Origin: Polynucleobacter sp. Adler-ghost
GTDB lineage: Bacteria > Pseudomonadota > Gammaproteobacteria > Burkholderiales > Burkholderiaceae
Length of the DNA: 64,000 nt
Reading direction: 5' to 3'
NCBI RefSeq assembly: GCF_018688495.1
Contig: NZ_CP061320.1
Span: 1,088,586 to 1,152,585 of the forward strand
Below the pieces are notes generated by a model, which was given only the letters and a program-made list of their open reading frames with translations, ran no database searches and was not told the DNA's origin. Positions 56,756 to 64,000 of the stretch are shown one piece after another. A program made the position numbers and the translations under genes. Every line of letters begins with the position of its first letter. Within the stretch, counting starts at the first letter, position 1.

Positions 56756-59700
56756 CTATCGCAAGCTAGCTAGGACCTTTTCTAGGCGCTTTAAGGACAT
56801 TGGGCTTGGGGTCTTTAATTCTTGGGCATATAAAGCCACCCTCAATTCCTCGAGTTGCCAGCGAAAATCTGCTAAAGCCTGATCCTCGTTAATGTCATAT
56901 GCTACAGAGCCATGGCTGGCCTGAACGAGTTTTTGCCATGGCCTAGCAACCGACTCCCAGTCTTTTTGGCACTGTGAATCCCGGCCAGGGTTAGCGCGCA
57001 ATTTATCAATACGCATGGCAATGGCTTTGAGATAACGAGGGAAATGCACTAACTGAGCGTAAGGCGTATCTGAAACAAATTTAGCAAAGATCAAACCCTG
57101 GATTTGGTTCTGAATATCCACATGGGCAGTTGCTGAGGCAGCCTTTGCCTGGGATAACTTCTTTTGTAGATCTGCATAAGCCTGCAATGCCGCCAGGGCA
57201 TGTTTTGAAATCTCCTGCGCAATCAGAGCCAAACGGGGCTTACCTGCCTGCAAACGCTCTGCAAACTGCTCGGCATTCACGGGCAATGGATCATTCATAA
57301 ATGCCCGCTCCAAGGCGAGATTCAGAATTTGCTCAATTAAGCCATCAACAGACCCAATATTAATAAAGAGCAATCCAAGCTCCCGAATTCCAGGGAGCTG
57401 TTTCTGTAGTGCCTTGAGCGTATCTTTATTCGATAAGGCAAATAGTCTACGTAATCCTTGCCAATGATGTTTGCGAGCTTCTAGCAAATCATCAAACACT
57501 TCAAGATCGCACGCCTCGGTTCGATCCACTAAAGCGGGGTAGCCAAATAAAGTGCGATTGCCTTTCTGAATTTCTAGAGTCTCGGGCAGTTCACCAAAGT
57601 CCCAGCTTCGATAACCGCCCTGCTCTACCGTTTTTACTGTAGATGCATTGACGCTTTGATTGGTTTTGCCAATAGGAGCCAAGTTATTTATCGGGACACT
57701 ACTCCCGAGCTCATCATGGACTGCTTGCTGCGCTATGGCTTGGAAGGCTGTTCGGGCAGTCTCTCCATATTCAGCGCGTAATCGAGATAAATTACGCTCT
57801 AACTCCAGCTGACGACCGTGCTCATCCACTAGGCGGAAATTCATTGAAGCATGCAAAGGTAAGGATTCGGGCCTGAAATCAGTACGCTTAATTTCTAAGC
57901 CACGTTCTTTACGAATATCAGTAATGAGGCTATCTAAAAAGTCACCTACCCCAAACTGTTTGCCTGATAGCATCCGCTCTAAAAACGATTTTGCATACTC
58001 GGGCAGTGGGACGCAGTAGCGACGTAGTTTCTGAGGAAGTGATTTAAGTAATAAACCAATTTTTTCTTCACACATGCCTGGAACCAGCCAATCACATCGA
58101 CGACCATCAACCTGATTCAATAGAGTCAAAGGCACCACCAGCGTTACTCCATCTTTGGGACTGCCAGGTTCGAAGTGATAAGTCAAACTCAATTCGCTGC
58201 CACCGACCATCATCTTTTTAGGATAACGATCTACCGTAATTCCAGCTGCCTCGTGGCGCATTAAGTCTGCTTTGGCTAGGCGCAAAAGACTATCGGGCAC
58301 TTCCTCAATAACGCCTTTACCCGCTGATGTCTTTAACAACCAGGCTTTCATACTCTCCCTACTCAAAACATCCTGAGGAATACGCGAATCATAAAAAGCA
58401 AAAAGGAGGTCATCATCTACCAACACATCGGGACGTCGTGAACGATGCTCTAAAGCTTCAATCTCTTTAATCAGTCTGCGGTTATGCCAAAAGAATTCAA
58501 AAATCCCGGGATATTTTTTTCTAGCATCGGCCTCGGTCTCCCGCATCAATGCAGGGCTATCCATACGGCCAAACATCTCTTCTTGAACTAAGGCCTGGGT
58601 AATGAATAAATTACGAGCATCTTTTGGATTGTGAGGTTCATAACGGACGCGACGACCGTGATAAATCGGGAGTCCATACAAAGTGCCACGCTCAAAGACC
58701 ATCACCTCTCCTTGACGGTGATCCCAAAAAGGCTCGCTCAAAGATTTAATCAGGCGATGGGCTGCAACCTTCTCAACCCACCCTGGCTCGATTTTGGCAA
58801 TCGTGCGCGCATACATGCGATTGGTTTCTTGTAGTTCACCAGCCAAAATCCAGGCACCGGCCTTTTTGCCAATCGTTGAGCCTGGCCAAATAAAGGGACG
58901 GATACCGCGTGCGCCCATATAGCTACCAGTCTTGCTGCCACGCTCCTGAGATTTTTCATCTTCCTCTTTTTTAGCTACATAACCCAAGAGGCCAGTTAAG
59001 AGCGAGAGGTGAACTTGTTCATAAGTAGCGGCGGATGGATTTTCTTTCCAGCCCTTTTCAGCCAACATCGTATGCAGTTGACCATGAACATCGCGCCATT
59101 CACGCAGACGTCTTGGTGATAAAAACTTACTACGGCATAGATTCTCTAATTGTCGATTGCTGTGCTTGTGCTTCAGGGCATCTTGATGCCAATCCCAAAG
59201 CTTGACGAAGCTGAGAAACTCGGAACGCTCATCCGCAAACAGGAGATGCGCTTGGTCAGCGGCTGCAGCCTGATCCATTGGTCGATCACGTGGATCCTGG
59301 GTAGCTAAAGCGGAGGCAATGATGGTGACCTCACGCAATGCGTTGTGCTCCTTGGCCGCTAACAGCATACGACCAATCCGAGGATCTAATGGCAGATCTG
59401 CTAACTGTTTGCCAATAGGAGTGAGCTTGAATCTGCTGTTGCTATCCGTATCACTACTGAGGGTGACATCGTCATAGACGATAGCGCCCAACTCATCTAG
59501 AAGCTGGACACCGTCGGCAATCGCGCGACCCAAAGGTTTATCAATAAATGGAAACTCTTGAATACGGGGCAATCTTAGAGAGCTCATGCGAAGCAATACC
59601 GCCGCTAATGAGCTACGCAGAATTTCTGGATCAGTAAATTTGGGGCGACTTAAATAATCTTGCTCGCTGTAGAGACGAATACAAATACCATCTGATACGC

Positions 59701-60838
59701 GACCGCAACGACCCGCCCTCTGATTGGCAGCTGCCTGCGAAATTGGCTCGATCTGAAGTTGCTCTACCTTGTTGCGATAGGAATAGCGTTTGACGCGAGC
59801 CAAGCCGCTATCAACCACATAACGAATATTGGGAACTGTTAATGAGGTCTCGGCAACGTTAGTCGTCAAAATAATACGGCGGCCATTGCCGGGGTTAAAT
59901 ACGCGCTCTTGCTCAGCAACCGATTGTCTAGCAAAAAGACTCAAAATCTCCGGATGAAAGCGTTGCTGCAGAACATGATCTTTTCTAAGAGCTTCAGCAC
60001 AATCCCGAATTTCCCGCTCGCCGGGCAGGAAGACGAGCACATCGCCTGCACCTGATACACCTTCGCGCCATACCTTTGCAATTGATTCTGTTACAGCGTC
60101 AGATAGCTCTTTGGCCTCTTTAGACTCTTTTTTTCCATCAGGCTTAACATCAAGCTCCAGTGGCTCATAACGTTGCTCAACCGGGAAAAGTCGCCCGCTT
60201 ACCTCAATTACCGGAGCAGACTTGCCATTTAAGGCGAAATGATCCGAAAAACGCTTTGCATCAATGGTGGCTGAGGTAATGATCAACTTCAGGTCTGGAC
60301 GCTTGGGTAGGAGCTGTCGCAGGTAGCCTAATAGAAAATCAATATTGAGGCTGCGTTCATGAGCTTCATCAATAATGAGAGTGTCGTAGGTGCGCAGCTG
60401 AGGATCTCGCTGCGTTTCTGCCAGCAAGATGCCATCGGTCATCAACTTGATTGAAGCACCCTGGCTGGTCTTGTCAGCAAAGCGCACTTGATAGCCGACG
60501 TCTTGACCAATTGGAGTGCCCAACTCCTGAGCGATACGCTTTGCAGTAGCTGTAGCAGCAATCCGGCGCGGTTGCGTGTGCCCAATGAGACGACCGCCAT
60601 TTATAGTGCCCCTGCCGAGATCTAAACAGATTTTGGGTAATTGGGTTGTTTTGCCTGATCCAGTCTCTCCACAAACAATCACAACCTGATGTGAGCTCAA
60701 GGCATCCTTGATGGTTTGACGTTGGCTTGATACCGGCAACTCCTCCGGAAAGCGAATCTCCAGCCTTCGAAGGGTGTTGGAAGCAGGCACAGTCTCAGGG
60801 CTCGCTTTGGGTTTTTGTTGGTTTATGGGCTCTTGCAC
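56756..60838 (-). CDS. hrpA: ATP-dependent RNA helicase HrpA (DEAH box)
   Basis: 1360 residues, near the E. coli length of 1300. Motif I GETGSGKTTQLPKI (about 56-69), motif Ia TQPRRIAA, motif II DEAHERSLNIDFLLGYL, motif III TSATIDAKRF, motif V TNVAETSLTVPN, motif VI QRAGRCGR, followed by the HA2 and OB-fold domains and the long C-terminal DUF3418 region. It rescues stalled ribosomes in E. coli. The ATG is 17 bp from the divergent argA ATG, so each promoter must lie inside the other gene or within that gap. Confidence 0.96.
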   Translation of the reverse strand: MQEPINQQKPKASPETVPASNTLRRLEIRFPEELPVSSQRQTIKDALSSHQVVIVCGETGSGKTTQLPKICLDLGRGTINGGRLIGHTQPRRIAATATAKRIAQELGTPIGQDVGYQVRFADKTSQGASIKLMTDGILLAETQRDPQLRTYDTLIIDEAHERSLNIDFLLGYLRQLLPKRPDLKLIITSATIDAKRFSDHFALNGKSAPVIEVSGRLFPVEQRYEPLELDVKPDGKKESKEAKELSDAVTESIAKVWREGVSGAGDVLVFLPGEREIRDCAEALRKDHVLQQRFHPEILSLFARQSVAEQERVFNPGNGRRIILTTNVAETSLTVPNIRYVVDSGLARVKRYSYRNKVEQLQIEPISQAAANQRAGRCGRVSDGICIRLYSEQDYLSRPKFTDPEILRSSLAAVLLRMSSLRLPRIQEFPFIDKPLGRAIADGVQLLDELGAIVYDDVTLSSDTDSNSRFKLTPIGKQLADLPLDPRIGRMLLAAKEHNALREVTIIASALATQDPRDRPMDQAAAADQAHLLFADERSEFLSFVKLWDWHQDALKHKHSNRQLENLCRSKFLSPRRLREWRDVHGQLHTMLAEKGWKENPSAATYEQVHLSLLTGLLGYVAKKEEDEKSQERGSKTGSYMGARGIRPFIWPGSTIGKKAGAWILAGELQETNRMYARTIAKIEPGWVEKVAAHRLIKSLSEPFWDHRQGEVMVFERGTLYGLPIYHGRRVRYEPHNPKDARNLFITQALVQEEMFGRMDSPALMRETEADARKKYPGIFEFFWHNRRLIKEIEALEHRSRRPDVLVDDDLLFAFYDSRIPQDVLSRESMKAWLLKTSAGKGVIEEVPDSLLRLAKADLMRHEAAGITVDRYPKKMMVGGSELSLTYHFEPGSPKDGVTLVVPLTLLNQVDGRRCDWLVPGMCEEKIGLLLKSLPQKLRRYCVPLPEYAKSFLERMLSGKQFGVGDFLDSLITDIRKERGLEIKRTDFRPESLPLHASMNFRLVDEHGRQLELERNLSRLRAEYGETARTAFQAIAQQAVHDELGSSVPINNLAPIGKTNQSVNASTVKTVEQGGYRSWDFGELPETLEIQKGNRTLFGYPALVDRTEACDLEVFDDLLEARKHHWQGLRRLFALSNKDTLKALQKQLPGIRELGLLFINIGSVDGLIEQILNLALERAFMNDPLPVNAEQFAERLQAGKPRLALIAQEISKHALAALQAYADLQKKLSQAKAASATAHVDIQNQIQGLIFAKFVSDTPYAQLVHFPRYLKAIAMRIDKLRANPGRDSQCQKDWESVARPWQKLVQASHGSVAYDINEDQALADFRWQLEELRVALYAQELKTPSPMSLKRLEKVLASLR

Positions 60839-60846
60839 CCTATAAT
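60818..60846 (+). promoter_or_regulatory. argA promoter, predicted leaderless transcript
   Basis: TTGGTT (60818-60823), a 17-base spacer and a perfect TATAAT (60841-60846). The predicted start site, near 60853, lies three bases before the argA ATG (60856), so the mRNA would be leaderless or almost so. No Shine-Dalgarno sequence is present. The -35 lies inside the 5' end of hrpA. Confidence 0.55.
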
Positions 60847-60855
60847 TTTCTCACT

Positions 60856-62220
60856 ATGCCAACAAATGCACCGAATCCCGGCTCAAATGCCGAAGAATCC
60901 AGCTCTAACTTTCCTTTTGTAGGATGGCTGCGTGATGTTGCGCCCTATATCCATAGCTTCCGTGAGAAGACATTTGTCATTGCCTTTGCTGGTGAGCTGG
61001 CCCAAGAAATTGGCCTAGAAAATCTGATTGAAGATATCGCCATGCTGCACGCCATGGGCATGCGTATTGTTTTGGTTCACGGCATCCGCCCTCAAATTGA
61101 AGAGCAGTTAATGCTTCGTAATATTAAGAGTCAATTTGGCCAAAGCGCAATGCATAGTTACCGGATTACCGATGCAGCCGCCCTAGAATGCGTTAAAGAA
61201 GCTGCCGGTGAATTGCGCCTAGATATCGAGGCAGCATTTAGTCGGGGATTGCCGAATACTCCGATGGCAGGCTCAAGAATCTCTGTTATCTCAGGTAACT
61301 TTATTACAGCAATGCCGGTAGGCGTAGTGGAGGGAATTGACTATATTCATACTGGCTTGGTGCGTAAGGTGGACTCTACGTCCATTAAGCTCTCTCTGGA
61401 TAGCAACAAGATCGTACTGCTCTCACCATTAGGATTCTCGCCAACTGGGCAAGCATTTAATCTCGCTTTTGAGGATGTAGCAGCATCTACTGCTGCAGCA
61501 CTCAAAGCAGATAAATTGATTTTCTTAAGTCCTTATGCAGGCTTGAAAGATGAGGAAGATGACTTCATCACCGAACTCTCAATGCCTCAGCTTCAAGAAT
61601 ACGTAGCTCAGCATCCAGAACTCGATCTAGGCATGAAGAGTTTGTTAAATATTTCTGGCAGAGCAATTCGTGCTGGCGTGAGTCGGGTGCACTTCTTACC
61701 TTGCAATCAAGATGGTGCGCTGCTAGAAGAGCTCTTTACCCATGATGGTATTGGCATGATGCTAGCCTCATCTGATATCGAGAATTTGCGTGAAGCCAAT
61801 CAAGATGACGTTGGTGGCATTCTGCAGCTCACCAGCCCACTTGAAGAAGAGGGTATTCTGGCTGCCCGAGGTCAAGATGTCATCGAACGTGATATTCAGC
61901 GCTTCTCTGTGATTGAGCATGACCGCGTTCTCTTTGGATGTGCAGCCCTCTTCCCATTCCCCAATGGCGTAGGTGAACTCGCTTGCCTCGCAGTCGATCC
62001 CGATGTCCAAGGCTCAGGCGATGGAGAACGTTTGCTCAAGCGCGTTGAAATGAGAGCTAAACGGGAAGGCATTAAGAAACTGTTCGTCTTGACGACTAGA
62101 ACAGAACATTGGTTTTTGAAGCGCGGCTTTAAACGCGCCTCAGTAGATGATCTCCCGGAAGAAAGAAAGCAAATTTACAACTGGGATCGCAAATCTATGG
62201 TTTTGACCAAAGATCTCTAA
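60856..62220 (+). CDS. argA: N-acetylglutamate synthase
   Basis: First step of arginine synthesis. 454 residues: an amino-acid-kinase-like domain (about 20-300; FVGWLRDVAPYIHSFREKTF, IVLVHGIRPQIEEQL) and a C-terminal GNAT domain (about 315-450; LACLAVDPDVQGSGDGERLL). ATG 60856 (MPTNAPNPG) is chosen because the TATAAT just upstream makes a near-leaderless start likely; longer in-frame versions reach into the divergent hrpA gene. Arginine feedback would be at the kinase domain. Confidence 0.95.
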   Translation: MPTNAPNPGSNAEESSSNFPFVGWLRDVAPYIHSFREKTFVIAFAGELAQEIGLENLIEDIAMLHAMGMRIVLVHGIRPQIEEQLMLRNIKSQFGQSAMHSYRITDAAALECVKEAAGELRLDIEAAFSRGLPNTPMAGSRISVISGNFITAMPVGVVEGIDYIHTGLVRKVDSTSIKLSLDSNKIVLLSPLGFSPTGQAFNLAFEDVAASTAAALKADKLIFLSPYAGLKDEEDDFITELSMPQLQEYVAQHPELDLGMKSLLNISGRAIRAGVSRVHFLPCNQDGALLEELFTHDGIGMMLASSDIENLREANQDDVGGILQLTSPLEEEGILAARGQDVIERDIQRFSVIEHDRVLFGCAALFPFPNGVGELACLAVDPDVQGSGDGERLLKRVEMRAKREGIKKLFVLTTRTEHWFLKRGFKRASVDDLPEERKQIYNWDRKSMVLTKDL

Positions 62221-62276
62221 CAAGCTCTTTATTTCATATTTTCTCTTTAGTACATCGTATTTGAAAGGCAACACAA

Positions 62277-62549
62277 ATGGCACGCATGGTTCAATGCATC
62301 AAACTTAACAAAGAAGCTGAAGGCATGGACTTCGCTCCACTACCAGGTGATCTCGGCAAGAAAGTTTGGAATCAAGTCTCTAAGGAGGCTTGGGCCGCTT
62401 GGTTGAAGCACCAGACCATGCTCATTAATGAGAATCGCCTGAATATGGCTGACCCTCGTGCTCGTCAGTACCTCCTCAAGCAGGTTGAAAAATACTTCTT
62501 TGAAGGTGGTGCAGATATGGCCCAGGGTTATGTACCGCCAACTGAATAA
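62277..62549 (+). CDS. yggX: YggX, probable Fe(II)-trafficking / oxidative damage protection protein
   Basis: 90 residues, matching the family. [18 protein letters not shown] with the conserved Cys, [19 protein letters not shown] and the C-terminal AQGYVPP are the signature. It protects iron-sulfur enzymes in enteric bacteria. It lies 56 bases after argA on the same strand, preceded by AAAGGCAACAC as ribosome site. Confidence 0.96.
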   Translation: MARMVQCIKLNKEAEGMDFAPLPGDLGKKVWNQVSKEAWAAWLKHQTMLINENRLNMADPRARQYLLKQVEKYFFEGGADMAQGYVPPTE

Positions 62550-62566
62550 GAATTTTTGAATATCGC

Positions 62567-62595
62567 TTGACGAGTCAAATTCAGAAGCATAGGAT
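62567..62595 (+). promoter_or_regulatory. Promoter upstream of candidate small RNA
   Basis: TTGACG (62567-62572), a 17-base spacer and TAGGAT (62590-62595), 5/6 and 4/6 matches to the sigma-70 elements. It lies just after yggX and predicts a transcript start at about 62602. Confidence 0.5.
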
Positions 62596-62601
62596 GAAGT
62601 C

Positions 62602-62767
62602 GTAGTCAGTCAGTTTTCGTGATCGGCTGCATTGGCGAAAGCCACTACTCGTGAGCATATCTATATGCTTATGGGCATCGGGAACTAAAACTCTTCTCTT
62701 TGCCTGCGCCATGAATCATCATGGCAAACAAACCCGATGGATCAGCCTAGCTGCCCGTCGGGTTTTT
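62602..62767 (+). ncRNA. Candidate structured small RNA between yggX and rpiA
   Basis: About 165 nt with its own promoter-like sequence and a strong terminator, and no credible reading frame. Helices: TGGC-GAAA-GCCA, a GNRA-loop hairpin (62633-62644); a longer stem around AGCATAT/ATATGCT (62654-62669) that extends with G-T pairs; GCCATGA-ATCA-TCATGGC (62708-62725); and the terminator. CATCGGG (62676-62682) is also complementary to CCCGATG (62733-62739), the terminator's left arm. Short blocks (GTGAGCAT, TAAAACT, GCCTGCG) recall 6S RNA, and length is near the usual 180 nt, but the fit is loose. It could instead be a long yggX 3' UTR. Confidence 0.45.
62730..62767 (+). terminator. Rho-independent terminator of the yggX/small RNA unit
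   Basis: AAACCCGA (62730-62737) pairs with TCGGGTTT (62758-62765), extended by GG/CC pairs, followed by a run of seven T. It ends plus-strand transcription just before the convergent rpiA gene. Confidence 0.8.
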
Positions 62768-62771
62768 TTAC

Positions 62772-63482
62772 TTAGAAAGTAATTCTGCTTACGCCGGAGG
62801 CATTGCTTACCAGCAAAATATTGGCTTTCTCTTTTGCAAATAGCCCAACAGTGATTACGCCAGCGATTTGATTAATTTGGGCTTCAAGAGCGATGGGGTT
62901 AGCGATCTTTAAACCCGCGATATCCAAAATCCATCCGCCGTTATCTGTCACAAAAGGCTGACTGGGTGTTTGACCTAAATCTGCACGCGTCTCTTTATTA
63001 GTTCTGAGTGTTACTGTGCCGCCCAGCTTGATCAGTTCCTGAGTAACAATTCCTTTAGATAGTGGAATGATTTCCACAGGCAATGCAAAGTTACCCAATA
63101 TCGGAACCTGTTTTGAGGCATCACAGATACAGATAAATTGTTTGGCCATGGAGGCAATAATTTTTTCGCGGGTCAAAGCACCGCCGCCACCTTTAATCAT
63201 GTAACCAGCAGGATCAATTTCATCAGCGCCGTCCACATAGGCAGGAAGATGGTCCACCTCATTGGGGTCCAAGACCTTAAAACCGTGTTTTAACAAGCGT
63301 TCAGTCGTGGCATTAGAACTAGATACTGTTCCCAAGAAATGCGCCCGATGAGGTGCTAAGGCATCAATGAAGAAGTTGGCGGTAGAGCCTGTGCCAACAC
63401 CTAAGATCTGACCTGCGGGCAGCTTTAATACCTCATCCCGAGCGGCTTCACCTACCAATTGTTTTAGTTGATCTTGATTCAT
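62772..63482 (-). CDS. rpiA: Ribose-5-phosphate isomerase A
   Basis: Interconverts ribose 5-phosphate and ribulose 5-phosphate. GVGTGSTANFFIDAL, SSNATTERLLKHG, YVDGADEIDPAG with catalytic Asp, and the KGGGGALTREKIIA block are present. 236 residues instead of about 220; the extra residues are spread. It is divergent from transaldolase across 109 bp, so two non-oxidative pentose phosphate genes share a promoter region. Confidence 0.96.
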   Translation of the reverse strand: MNQDQLKQLVGEAARDEVLKLPAGQILGVGTGSTANFFIDALAPHRAHFLGTVSSSNATTERLLKHGFKVLDPNEVDHLPAYVDGADEIDPAGYMIKGGGGALTREKIIASMAKQFICICDASKQVPILGNFALPVEIIPLSKGIVTQELIKLGGTVTLRTNKETRADLGQTPSQPFVTDNGGWILDIAGLKIANPIALEAQINQIAGVITVGLFAKEKANILLVSNASGVSRITF

Positions 63483-63591
63483 GATCTTGCCCGATATCCT
63501 TATCTGAACTGGAACAGCCTTATTTATCCATCTATCATATGATATTCAATCTATTTAACCGATTAATTTATCGAGAGTATTGCAAATAACC

Positions 63592-64000
63592 ATGACTTCA
63601 TCTGCAAGTGCCCTAAGCCAACTCAAACAACTCACTACCGTCGTGGCCGATACTGGCGACTTTGAGCGCATGCGGGAATACCAACCGCAAGACGCTACCA
63701 CCAACCCCTCTCTGATCTTGAAGGCTGCCCAGCAAGCCAACTACCAGGCACTGGTAAAACAGGTCAAATCAGCGCACCCTGGCATAAGACCAGTCGATTT
63801 AGTCGACCATATCTTGGTAGCTTTTGGTCTGGAGATTTTGAAGATCGTCCCAGGTAGAGTTTCGACAGAGGTCGATGCGCGCCTCTCTTTTGACACTCAG
63901 GCGACGGTTCAGAAGGCTAAGCATCTCATCTCTCTGTATGAATCGCACGGGATTGATCGCAAGCGCATCTTGATTAAGCTAGCTGGTACATGGGAAGGAA
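63592..64000 (+). CDS. tal: Transaldolase, 5' part (cut by window end)
   Basis: Non-oxidative pentose phosphate pathway. The visible 136 codons give [67 protein letters not shown] and the start of the catalytic-lysine block [11 protein letters not shown], all typical of the TalB type. The rest lies beyond the window. Divergent from rpiA; the intergenic region holds a 12-base palindrome (63533-63544), of unknown meaning. Confidence 0.95.
   Translation, partial: MTSSASALSQLKQLTTVVADTGDFERMREYQPQDATTNPSLILKAAQQANYQALVKQVKSAHPGIRPVDLVDHILVAFGLEILKIVPGRVSTEVDARLSFDTQATVQKAKHLISLYESHGIDRKRILIKLAGTWEG

Noticed and set aside
63533..63544. Perfect 12-base palindrome TATCATATGATA between rpiA and tal
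   Set aside because: AT-rich and short; with no adjacent regulator or second copy it may be chance.
1..64000. CRISPR arrays, insertion sequences, prophage, tRNA or rRNA genes
   Set aside because: No regularly spaced repeats, transposase or integrase motifs, or tRNA-like cloverleaf sequences were noticed on reading both strands.

Overview
The window looks like a piece of a free-living Burkholderiales chromosome of moderate GC content, most like Polynucleobacter or a close relative in the Burkholderiaceae. This rests on the families present (DUF2863, DUF4936, phasin, Bug-type solute receptors, a homodimeric pyruvate dehydrogenase with a lipoyl domain on its E3, NtrBC behind glnA) and on dense, short-gap gene packing. 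I see no rRNA, tRNA, insertion sequence, prophage or CRISPR array. About 57 protein genes are supported; the last (transaldolase) is cut by the window end.

Layout. 1-4.4 kb: a GntR regulator divergent from malate dehydrogenase, a small secreted protein, a DUF2863 protein and YaaA. 4.4-15.4 kb: a long plus-strand run with methionine aminotransferase, a Nu-class-like glutathione transferase, 3-hydroxybutyryl-CoA dehydrogenase, a DUF3429 membrane protein, RarA, a DsbA-fold protein, a periplasmic cyclophilin, a fused PabB-PabC, a Nudix hydrolase, the N-degron transferases Aat and Bpt, and PyrD. 15.4-19.1 kb: an IclR regulator, PBP7-like endopeptidase, a DMT permease and a phasin behind a very large palindrome.

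19.1-34.7 kb is the most distinctive part: one minus-strand block of 15 genes. An AraC regulator is followed by a molybdenum hydroxylase (three subunits), an acyl-CoA ligase, an enoyl-CoA-hydratase-family hydrolase, a complete Liv-type ABC importer, a Bug receptor, a UbiD-type decarboxylase, a UbiX-type prenyltransferase and a DUF4936 protein. The order A-B-C-D-E plus F and G matches the hmf genes known for 2-furoate and 2,5-furandicarboxylate breakdown. I read the block as a self-contained route: uptake, decarboxylation of furandicarboxylate to 2-furoate, CoA activation, ring hydroxylation, and hydrolysis to 2-oxoglutarate. Tandem direct repeats upstream of hmfA look like the AraC operator, and a terminator-like hairpin separates the binding-protein gene from the permease genes.

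34.7-52.1 kb: the pyruvate dehydrogenase operon (aceE-aceF-lpdA, minus), a two-component pair with folD and oligopeptidase A (plus), then xthA, ntrC, ntrB and glnA (minus). Upstream of glnA are two NtrC-type dyads and a GG-N10-GC element. The NtrC protein itself carries GAFPGA in place of the usual GAFTGA loop. 52.1-64 kb: a CinA-like protein, an EI24/CysZ-like membrane protein, a sterol-desaturase-family enzyme, a polysaccharide deacetylase, a YncE-like beta-propeller, HrpA, a divergent argA that appears to be leaderless, YggX, a probable small RNA gene with its own promoter and terminator, RpiA, and the start of transaldolase.

All function calls come from reading motifs and from memory of families; no database search was run.
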